From contig JAIVGT010000234.1 of assembly GCA_020201485.1 (NCBI GenBank), positions 1 to 6,840 on the forward strand: a stretch of 6,840 nucleotides of DNA, written 5' to 3'. Below the pieces are notes generated by a model that was not told the origin of the DNA, did no database searches, and saw only the letters and a list, made by a program, of their open reading frames with translations. The DNA is from Halobacteriales archaeon (lineage in GTDB: Archaea > Thermoplasmatota > SW-10-69-26 > JACQPN01 > JAIVGT01). Every line of letters begins with the position of its first letter. Position 1 is the stretch's first letter. Of the stretch, positions 1 to 4,594 are shown piece after piece. Position numbers and translations under genes: made by a program.

Positions 1-2
1 AT

Positions 3-653
3 CTCGCCCTGTTCGCCCTCGGCACCGCCTTCGTCCTCGCCCTCGGAGCGCGCCTGGCGCGGCGCGTGGCCCGCGGCCGGCCCGACGCGGACCGGCTCGA
101 CCGCTCTGTGCTCGGCCTCGTCGTCGGACCGCTCCTCCTCGGGACCCTCGCCGCCGCGCCCCTCCTCTGGGGCGTGCGCATCGAGCTGAACGGCGTGGCG
201 CGCATCCTGGCCGCGGCCCTCGTGGCGTACGGCATCCTGGAGCACCACCTGTTCGGCTTGGAGCTCCAGCTCAAGCGCGCGGTGCTCGTCAGCTTCCCCC
301 TCATCCTCGGCCTGGCCCTCGACGCGGCCCTCAGCCTCGTCAGCTCCGTGTACACGTCGTCGCTCCCCGTCGAGCAGCAGGTCGCCGTCGGCCTGGGCGC
401 GGTCGCCGTGGGCGCGGCGGTGGGCGCGCCGCTGCGCCGGCGGGTCGCGGACCGGATCTTCCCGTCCGTCGATGACAGCGAAGACTACCGCCGGAGGCGC
501 ACCTCGGAGGTGTACCGCGTCGCGCTGGCGCGGACCGTGGCCGAGGGCCGCGAGGACGACGACTTCCTCCGCGGGTTGCGCCGCGATTTGGGCCTGCACG
601 AGGAGGAACATGCGCGTTTCCTCGATGCGGTGCGGACGGAGCAGGCCGGGTGA
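3..653 (+). CDS. Polytopic membrane protein, C-terminal part (5' end outside window)
   Basis: The reading frame is open from base 3, so the gene begins before the window; the GTG at 66 is internal, because a hydrophobic segment (LALFALGTAFVLALG) is encoded upstream of it. Visible are about five hydrophobic segments: the one at the very start, LVVGPLLLGTLAAAPLLW, ARILAAALVAYGIL, VLVSFPLILGLALDAAL and VAVGLGAVAVGAAVGAPL. A soluble tail of roughly 70 residues follows, beginning RRRVADRIFP and continuing through a Tyr/Arg-rich helix (EDYRRRRTSEVYRVAL) to an acidic helical end (LGLHEEEHARFLDAV). The stretch LVAYGILEHHLFGLELQLKR resembles the last helices of the 7TM sensor region found in front of some archaeal and bacterial histidine kinases, but no kinase follows here. 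The tail is probably a cytoplasmic helical module. Function is unknown; a sensor-like membrane protein is the likeliest description. The gene ends in TGA at 651-653 and converges on the lipoprotein gene at 703. Confidence 0.75.
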   Translation, partial: LALFALGTAFVLALGARLARRVARGRPDADRLDRSVLGLVVGPLLLGTLAAAPLLWGVRIELNGVARILAAALVAYGILEHHLFGLELQLKRAVLVSFPLILGLALDAALSLVSSVYTSSLPVEQQVAVGLGAVAVGAAVGAPLRRRVADRIFPSVDDSEDYRRRRTSEVYRVALARTVAEGREDDDFLRGLRRDLGLHEEEHARFLDAVRTEQAG

Positions 654-702
654 CGCGGTCGCATCCGCGCCCCCGGCCGGGCCGTGCCGGAGCCGCGCCG
701 GC

Positions 703-1260
703 CTAGGCCCTGAAGTCGTGGTCGTTCGCGACCACTTCCATGGCGCGGAGCGAGGCGTGCACGCAATCGTCGATGTGCTCCGAGAGCACCAAGTCTTCGT
801 GGAACACCGTCAGCTCCAGGCGCACATGCCACGCTTGCGGCTGGTCGCCGAGGGCATCGGGCCCGTAGGAATACGTGTGGTCGAAGAGCCATTCGCGCTG
901 GCCCTCGTGGTCGAGAGGAGACAGGCTCTCCTCGAAGGGGGCGAGGGACATGTTGAGGTAGAGGCGGGATTTCGCCAGGTCCACGCCAGCGCAGCCGGCG
1001 GTGCCAGTCACCACGCCTCCGTGCACCTGCAGATGCACGTCCCCGACGCAGCCGCCCTCGCGGTCCAGCCCCCAGGTGTACACGCGGTTGATGCCGTCCT
1101 CGTGCGGCGCGACCTTCTGGAAGGCCCACGGGCTGCCGCCCGTGTCCAGGACCGCCCGGTGCTCGGCGTGGCAGTGGCCGGTGTCGAAGGAGTTGAGCGG
1201 GCTCGCGCATCCGGCGAGGAGGAGGGCGGGGACCACGAGCAGCGCGCAGCGTCGCAGCAT
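703..1260 (-). CDS. Small Cys/His-rich lipoprotein, unknown function
   Basis: This gene encodes 185 residues from an ATG at 1260. The N-terminus is a textbook lipoprotein signal: MLRR, a hydrophobic core (ALLVVPALLLAGC) and a lipobox LAGC with the lipidated Cys at position 18. The mature protein should sit on the outer face of the membrane. After the lipobox there are four further cysteines (residues 30, 71, 90 and 166), enough for two disulfides, and many histidines, several near Cys30 (GHCHAEH). The middle (YTWGLDREGGCVGDVHLQVHGG) reads like alternating beta strands. There is a single N-glycosylation sequon at Asn103. I do not recognise a family. Metal binding is only a possibility suggested by the His/Cys content. 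A longer in-frame reading runs back to 2337, but that part is an out-of-frame copy of the aldo/keto reductase gene. A GTG at 1272 is an alternative start; neither start has an obvious Shine-Dalgarno site or TATA box. The gene lies 101 bases behind the reductase and may be transcribed with it. Confidence 0.8.
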   Translation of the reverse strand: MLRRCALLVVPALLLAGCASPLNSFDTGHCHAEHRAVLDTGGSPWAFQKVAPHEDGINRVYTWGLDREGGCVGDVHLQVHGGVVTGTAGCAGVDLAKSRLYLNMSLAPFEESLSPLDHEGQREWLFDHTYSYGPDALGDQPQAWHVRLELTVFHEDLVLSEHIDDCVHASLRAMEVVANDHDFRA

Positions 1261-1361
1261 CGGTGATGGCACGCGCGCGCGGGCGGATGAACGTTGCTCA
1301 ACGCGCCAGCTCCCGGGATGATGTCGATGCGAGCTCAGGATGCGTGGTGGTCGTGCCCGGC

Positions 1362-2243
1362 TCAAGACACGCCGAGCAGGCGGGCGATGGCGACGCGCTC
1401 GTCGTCGGCAAGGGCGAGGCCGAGGACGCCGAAGTCGTCGCCCATGTGCGCCTCGGAGGTCGTGCCAGTCAGCACAACGACGCCCTGCTCGACCCAGAAG
1501 CGCAGCACGACCGCGGCCGGCGTCGTGCCCAGCCTGGCCGCCGGCCGCGTGGCCTCGGGCCGCGTCAGGAGCTGGGGGGCCGCGGTGAGCAGGGAGAAGC
1601 CTTCGTACGCAATGCCGTGCTCGCGGGAGAAGGCGCGCGTCGCCGCGTCGCCCTGCGGGTAGACGAGCGTGCGGTTCTGCACGATGCTGGGCTTGACGCG
1701 GGCGCGCGCATGCAGCTCCGCGAGTTGGTCGAGGGTGACGTTCGAGACGCCGAGCTGCCGCGCCTGGCCGGCGCGCTGCAGGTCCTCCATCGCGGCCCAC
1801 GCCTCCCAGTCCTCCGGTGCGAGGCCGTGCCGCGCCGAGGGCCCGTGCAGCACGTACGCGTCGAGGGTCTCCACACCGAGATGGTCGAGCGAGCTGGCGA
1901 AGGACTGCGCGACCTGCTGGGCGACAGGGGCGCGCGGGTCGTAGGGGAGGCGCGCGTCCTGGCCGGGCAGGAACGTGAACTTCGTCTGCAGGAACAGATC
2001 GGCGCGCGCGACCGCGCCGCTCGCGAGGGCGTGCTTCACCGCGGCGCCCACGCCCGCCTCGTGGTAATGCCTGCGCTGGTTCGCTGTGTCGATGCCGCGG
2101 AAGCCTGCCTTCAGGGCGGCGCGGACGAGCGCCTCGGTGCGGTCCTCCTTCCACGCGGTGCCGTAGAGGATGGGCGGGACCGGCGTCGCGGCGGGACGCG
2201 TCGACGCGGCGGCCATGCGCACCGCAGGGCACGGGCGGGGCAA
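1362..2243 (-). CDS. Aldo/keto reductase
   Basis: This is a 293-residue NAD(P)H-dependent aldo/keto reductase, a cytosolic TIM-barrel enzyme that reduces aldehydes or ketones; the substrate cannot be read from sequence. The expected catalytic tetrad is visible: Asp52 in GFRGIDTAN, Tyr60 in RRHYHEAGVG, Lys88 in LQTKF and His133 in YVLHGP. The strand GVSN (165-168) and QN (189-190) follow in the usual order, and LTGTTS near 259-263 fits the cofactor-phosphate loop. Asp and Tyr are eight residues apart rather than the usual five. The DTAxQxxHYxE form is one I recall from a distinct subfamily with relatives in plants, fungi and bacteria. I chose the TTG start at 2243 because an AGGAGG lies seven bases upstream; without it the first good start is ATG at 2216, which would remove nine residues. 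No TATA box was found upstream. A bacterial origin is possible but unproven. Confidence 0.9.
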   Translation of the reverse strand: MPRPCPAVRMAAASTRPAATPVPPILYGTAWKEDRTEALVRAALKAGFRGIDTANQRRHYHEAGVGAAVKHALASGAVARADLFLQTKFTFLPGQDARLPYDPRAPVAQQVAQSFASSLDHLGVETLDAYVLHGPSARHGLAPEDWEAWAAMEDLQRAGQARQLGVSNVTLDQLAELHARARVKPSIVQNRTLVYPQGDAATRAFSREHGIAYEGFSLLTAAPQLLTRPEATRPAARLGTTPAAVVLRFWVEQGVVVLTGTTSEAHMGDDFGVLGLALADDERVAIARLLGVS

Positions 2244-2250
2244 GGAGTTT

Positions 2251-2256
2251 CCTCCT
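2251..2256 (-). promoter_or_regulatory. Shine-Dalgarno site deciding a TTG start
   Basis: On the minus strand the sequence reads AGGAGG, then seven bases (AAACTCC), then TTG at 2243. This perfect ribosome-binding site at ideal spacing is the main reason for starting the reductase at TTG rather than at ATG 2216, which has no such site at the right distance. Confidence 0.6.
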
Positions 2257-2333
2257 GACGCAGTCGAACGGCGCGCGTCGGGCGCGGGCCTGTGCTCGCG
2301 GAGGCATCGGCCGAAACGGGCCGAGCCCCGGGC

Positions 2334-2490
2334 TCACAGGATGATGCCGATATCCAGCTTCTCCGCGCTCCTTGGAGCGGTTGCGGATCGTGACCTACCT
2401 CGCGCTGCGTCCGGCGCTCGCCGCACAGGATGCTGCCGATGTCCGCAGCTTCAGCTCGGAGCAGAAGGGGGATGGAGTCCCTGGGGCGCA
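2334..2490 (-). pseudogene. Decayed fragment of a second transcription factor B gene
   Basis: This stretch matches the 3' end of the intact tfb gene nearby. Four blocks align almost perfectly: 2333-2366 with 3134-3167 (31 of 34 identical), 2367-2396 with 3170-3199 (29 of 30), 2397-2428 with 3223-3254 (32 of 32) and 2446-2466 with 3372-3392 (21 of 21). Between them the fragment lacks 2, 23 and about 101 bases, and a further 2-base gap lies near 2467. Weaker similarity reaches about 2490. Translated in shifting frames it still shows [26 protein letters not shown] and AEKLDIGIIL followed by the same TGA stop, which belong to the second cyclin repeat and its C-terminal helix-turn-helix. The zinc ribbon, B-finger and first cyclin repeat are absent, so no functional TFB can be made. 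The bases from about 2491 to 2590 contain nothing I recognise. A 6-bp hairpin (TCGGCC, loop GAAACG, GGCCGA) lies at 2307-2324, just past the remnant stop; its role is unclear. Confidence 0.9.
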
Positions 2491-2590
2491 CGGGACGATT
2501 GCGCTTGTCGGGGGACGCCGCAGAGACGGCGGCGGGGCCAAGCGCGAACGTCGCGGCGCCACGCTGCGCGCCGGGGGATTCCGTACCGTG

Positions 2591-2887
2591 TCAGCCGATG
2601 GGTCCGCGCGTCACCCGCGTGAGGTCTTCCATCACTTCGTGGACGCTCACGCTGAAGTCCTTGAATTTGGGGTCGGACTTGATCGCCGCGAGAACGGGGC
2701 CGTGAGCGAACGCCTTCGCGCTCTTGATCTCGTCGAACAAGTACACGCTCGCGAACTCGTGCGCGTCATCGTCGAACGTCCAGATCTTCCATCGCAGGTT
2801 GGGCAGCTTCGCGAGCTTCTCGGCGTCCGGCATGAAGGCCTCGACGAACTTGGCCCTCCCGAACGGGACGCGGAATCGCACGTTCAC
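2591..2887 (-). CDS. YdhR-like monooxygenase-family small protein
   Basis: This gene encodes 98 residues and matches my recollection of the YdhR family of the dimeric alpha-beta barrel (ABM-like) superfamily. The pattern runs from NVRFRVPF at the N-terminus through LRWKIW (31-36), a strand with SVYLFDE (47-53), a helix KSAKAFAHGPVLAAIK (55-70) and a C-terminal EVMEDLTRVTRGPI. The length (about 100 residues) is normal for the family. These proteins form small cytosolic dimers; they are called putative monooxygenases, but a reaction is rarely proven. The start is GTG at 2887, which gives the typical short N-terminus. A second in-frame GTG at 2881 is possible. A TATA-like box (2944-2962) would place the transcript start near 2922 with a leader of about 35 bases. 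The gene lies between the intact tfb and the tfb remnant, so it may have entered with, or after, that duplication. Confidence 0.82.
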   Translation of the reverse strand: MNVRFRVPFGRAKFVEAFMPDAEKLAKLPNLRWKIWTFDDDAHEFASVYLFDEIKSAKAFAHGPVLAAIKSDPKFKDFSVSVHEVMEDLTRVTRGPIG

Positions 2888-2943
2888 GGTCGCTGGTGGG
2901 GTCTTGGATGGGATGTTCTCACCCAGCGCAGACGCGTGCGACA

Positions 2944-2962
2944 GGGTTTAGCCGTTTTCCCA
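2944..2962 (-). promoter_or_regulatory. BRE/TATA-like promoter for the YdhR-like gene
   Basis: Read on the minus strand this is TGGGAAAACGGCTAAACCC: an A-rich BRE-like part followed by a GGCTAAAC core centred near 2949. Archaeal TATA boxes lie about 26-27 bases before the start site, which predicts initiation near 2922. It shares its core with the box in front of the gene at 4595. The rest of the gap between this gene and tfb (2963-3134) shows no gene, no T-tract terminator and no repeat that I can see. Confidence 0.45.
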
Positions 2963-3134
2963 GATTGTGCCGGGATGTTGCGGCTCCCTCTCCAACTCCG
3001 TGCCCAGCCGCTCGGGCAATCAGGCGCTTGGGTCCATCTGTGGGCGCTGGCTGCGGCTTCGCGGTCCCGACGCCTCCGTGGATCTTGGCCAAAGCTCGCT
3101 GCTGTCCCGGGCGACATCATCGGAGCCCTGGCGC

Positions 3135-4079
3135 TCACAGGATGATATCAATATCCAGCTTCTCCGCCAGCTCCTTGTAGCGGTTGCGGATCGTGACCTC
3201 GGTCACGCCCGCGACATCCGCCACCTCGCGCTGCGTCCGGCGCTCGCCGCACAGAATCGAGCTGATGTACAGCGCAGCGGCGGCCACGCCCGTCGGCCCG
3301 CGTCCGCTGGTGAGCTCCTTGTCCGCGGCCTGCTTCAGGATCTCGACCGCCTTCGCCTGGATCTCGCCGCTCAGCTTCAGCTCGGAGCAGAACCGCGGGA
3401 TGTAGTCGATGGGGCTCGTGGGCATCAGCTTCAGCTTCAGCTCGCGGGCGATGAAGCGGTAGGTGCGGCCGATCTCCTTGCGCGACACGCGGCTGGCGTC
3501 GGCGATCTCGTCGAGCGTGCGGGGCACGTTGCACTGCCGGCAGGCGGCGTACAGGCTTGCCGCAGCCACGCCCTCGATGCTCCGGCCGCGGATGAGGTTC
3601 TTCTGCACGGCGCGGCGGTAGATCATGGCCGCGGTCTCGCGCACGTTGCGCGGCAGGCCCATGCGCGACGCCATGCGGTCCAGCTCGCTCAGGGCGAAGG
3701 CGAGGTTGCGCTCCGTGGCGTTGCTCACGCGGATGCGGCGCTGCCACTTGCGCAGGCGGTACAGTTGGGCGCGGGACTTCGTCGGGATGTTCTTGCCGTA
3801 CGAGTCTTTGTTCCGCCAGCCGATCTCCGTGCTCAGACCCTTGTCGTGGATGGTGTAGGTCATGGGCGCACCGACACGGGCGCGCTTCTCGCGCTGCTCG
3901 TGGTCGAAGGCGCGCCACTCCGGGCCCTGGTCGATGAAGTGCTCGTCGAGGACGAGGCCGCACGACTGGCAGACGAGCTCGCCGCGCTCATAGTCGCGCG
4001 TGAGGTGCTTGCTCCCGCACTCGGGGCACTGGCTGACCTCTTCGATCTGCTCCGCGTCCACGTCTTCCTTGCCCGGCAT
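3135..4079 (-). CDS. tfb: Archaeal transcription initiation factor B (TFB)
   Basis: This is a complete 314-residue TFB, close to the usual 300 or so. It bridges TBP on the TATA box to RNA polymerase and is the archaeal counterpart of TFIIB. The N-terminal zinc ribbon is intact, with Cys18, Cys21, Cys37 and Cys40 (CPEC and CQSC). The B-reader/B-linker region follows with DQGPEWRAF (50-58) and a basic segment to about 112. The first cyclin repeat spans about 113-211 ([11 protein letters not shown] at 171-181) and the second about 222-308 ([19 protein letters not shown] at 265-283). A C-terminal helix-turn-helix, [11 protein letters not shown] (291-301), contacts the BRE. The ATG at 4079 is supported by an AGGTGA site six bases upstream. 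The gene follows gar1 after only six bases and is very likely cotranscribed with it. The gene looks intact and functional. Its 3' end has a broken copy at 2334-2490. Confidence 0.97.
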   Translation of the reverse strand: MPGKEDVDAEQIEEVSQCPECGSKHLTRDYERGELVCQSCGLVLDEHFIDQGPEWRAFDHEQREKRARVGAPMTYTIHDKGLSTEIGWRNKDSYGKNIPTKSRAQLYRLRKWQRRIRVSNATERNLAFALSELDRMASRMGLPRNVRETAAMIYRRAVQKNLIRGRSIEGVAAASLYAACRQCNVPRTLDEIADASRVSRKEIGRTYRFIARELKLKLMPTSPIDYIPRFCSELKLSGEIQAKAVEILKQAADKELTSGRGPTGVAAAALYISSILCGERRTQREVADVAGVTEVTIRNRYKELAEKLDIDIIL

Positions 4080-4085
4080 CGCATG

Positions 4086-4091
4086 TCACCT
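4086..4091 (-). promoter_or_regulatory. Shine-Dalgarno site of tfb overlapping the gar1 stop
   Basis: AGGTGA on the minus strand contains the archaeal GGTGA core, and its last three bases are the gar1 stop codon TGA. Six bases separate it from the tfb ATG at 4079. An out-of-frame ATG at 4084 lies between them and is not the start. The arrangement fits translational coupling of the two genes. Confidence 0.65.
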
Positions 4092-4310
4092 GGTGAACAG
4101 GTCCTGGCCGAGGAGCTTCGGGGCCGAGCCCTTCTGCGCCACGAACACGACCACGTACGGCTCTCGCACCGGCCCCACCAGGTCCTGCACGCGACCGACC
4201 TCGCGGCCCCGCACGTCCGTGACCCGGTCCCCCACGCGGGGGGAGCTCTTGCCCCGGACCAAGAGTTGGCCGCGGGGGGTCACGTTGACGGCTCGACCGA
4301 GAGGACGCAT
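4086..4310 (-). CDS. gar1: H/ACA ribonucleoprotein subunit Gar1
   Basis: This 74-residue protein has the compact six-stranded barrel core of archaeal Gar1. Gar1 binds Cbf5 in H/ACA guide particles and supports pseudouridylation of rRNA. Diagnostic stretches are VGDRVTDVRG (26-35), REVGRVQDLVGPV (36-48) and PYVVVFV (51-57), matching the family's pattern of G-x-V-x-D, V-G-x-V-x-D-x-x-G-P-V and P-Y-x-x-V. The length is typical for archaea, which lack the Gly/Arg-rich tails of eukaryotic Gar1. It is the first gene of the gar1-tfb pair, an arrangement I recall from many archaeal genomes and which supports the call. The ATG at 4310 is preceded by AGGT seven bases upstream (4318-4321) and by a TATA box at 4373-4382. 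Confidence 0.87.
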   Translation of the reverse strand: MRPLGRAVNVTPRGQLLVRGKSSPRVGDRVTDVRGREVGRVQDLVGPVREPYVVVFVAQKGSAPKLLGQDLFTR

Positions 4311-4369
4311 GCCAGAAACCTGCCAGAGCGACGTTGGTAAGTCGGGTCCCCCATATGAAGATTGTGGAG

Positions 4370-4383
4370 CCCTTTATAGCCCG
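4370..4383 (-). promoter_or_regulatory. TATA box for the gar1-tfb unit
   Basis: On the minus strand this reads CGGGCTATAAAGGG, a strong archaeal TATA box (GGCTATAAAG, 4373-4382). With the usual spacing, transcription should begin near 4350, giving a leader of about 40 bases before gar1. A second A/T-rich site, GATAAAAAGC on the minus strand near 4408-4417, could be an upstream alternative. It reads equally well as a plus-strand box, so its direction cannot be decided. Confidence 0.6.
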
Positions 4384-4419
4384 ACTGGCGTCATCGGCTT
4401 AAGTGTAGCTTTTTATCGC

Positions 4420-4439
4420 CCGGGCTTGATGAAGTCCGG
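4420..4439 (+). other. 8-bp hairpin in the divergent promoter region
   Basis: CCGGGCTT pairs with AAGTCCGG around a GATG loop. In plus-strand RNA all eight pairs form, one of them G-U. In minus-strand RNA the same position becomes an A-C mismatch, so the structure favours plus-strand transcription. It has no T tract and is not an ordinary terminator. The 284-base gap (4311-4594) holds this hairpin, the promoters listed separately and a weak 46-codon reading frame (4429-4569). I recognise no tRNA, RNase P RNA or SRP RNA in it. Confidence 0.4.
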
Positions 4440-4557
4440 ACAGCTTTCAGCCTTGCGACAGCGCCCACGGTCTGAAGACGACACGAGGAAGCCGATGCCG
4501 GTTCCGCTGCGGAAGTATCCGCGGGCGGCCGCGCGGAAAACTGTGCAGCAGCCAGGC

Positions 4558-4572
4558 CACAAAGGCTAAAAC
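4558..4572 (+). promoter_or_regulatory. BRE/TATA promoter giving a leaderless lipoprotein transcript
   Basis: CACAAAGGCTAAAAC contains an A-rich BRE-like part and the TATA core GCTAAAAC (4565-4572). Its centre lies about 26-27 bases before the A of the ATG at 4595, exactly where an archaeal box should be if transcription starts on the start codon. No Shine-Dalgarno site precedes this ATG, which also fits a leaderless mRNA. Confidence 0.6.
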
Positions 4573-4594
4573 GCGGCCCGCCTCACGCGGCCCG
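4571..4594 (+). repeat. Two direct repeats of ACGCGGCCCG before the start codon
   Basis: ACGCGGCCCG occurs at 4571-4580 and again at 4585-4594, separated by CCTC, giving a 14-base period. The second copy abuts the ATG at 4595 and the first begins inside the TATA box. The pair thus covers the transcription initiation region and could be an operator, though a chance repeat in GC-rich DNA is possible. Confidence 0.45.

Noticed and set aside
675..703. GGCCGG and CCGGCC inverted repeat between the two convergent genes as a terminator
   Set aside because: The loop is 17 bases, there is no T tract, and such repeats arise easily in GC-rich DNA.
1261..2337. Upstream extension of the small lipoprotein frame into a 544-residue reading
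   Set aside because: This part is Arg/Pro/Ala-rich and lies over the aldo/keto reductase in another frame; the signal peptide at 1260 marks the true start.
2111..2491. Minus-strand 126-codon frame containing [13 protein letters not shown]
   Set aside because: It is not a gene: it joins one frame of the tfb remnant to an out-of-frame piece of the reductase.
2884..3138. Minus-strand 84-codon frame between tfb and the YdhR-like gene
   Set aside because: It has no start signal, a composition like random GC-rich DNA, and overlaps the promoter of the YdhR-like gene.
2967..4340. Long plus-strand open frame of 457 codons opposite tfb and gar1
   Set aside because: It is a GC-driven antisense shadow: the minus strand encodes two recognisable complete proteins with ribosome-binding sites and a promoter.
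4427..4476. Possible C/D box guide RNA (TTGATGA and CTGA about 40 bases apart)
   Set aside because: The C box lacks the leading purine, there is no convincing internal D'/C' pair, and the hairpin would sequester the C box.
4420..4570. tRNA, RNase P RNA or SRP RNA in the divergent gap
   Set aside because: No cloverleaf, no conserved RNase P core sequences and no SRP helix 8 motif could be found.
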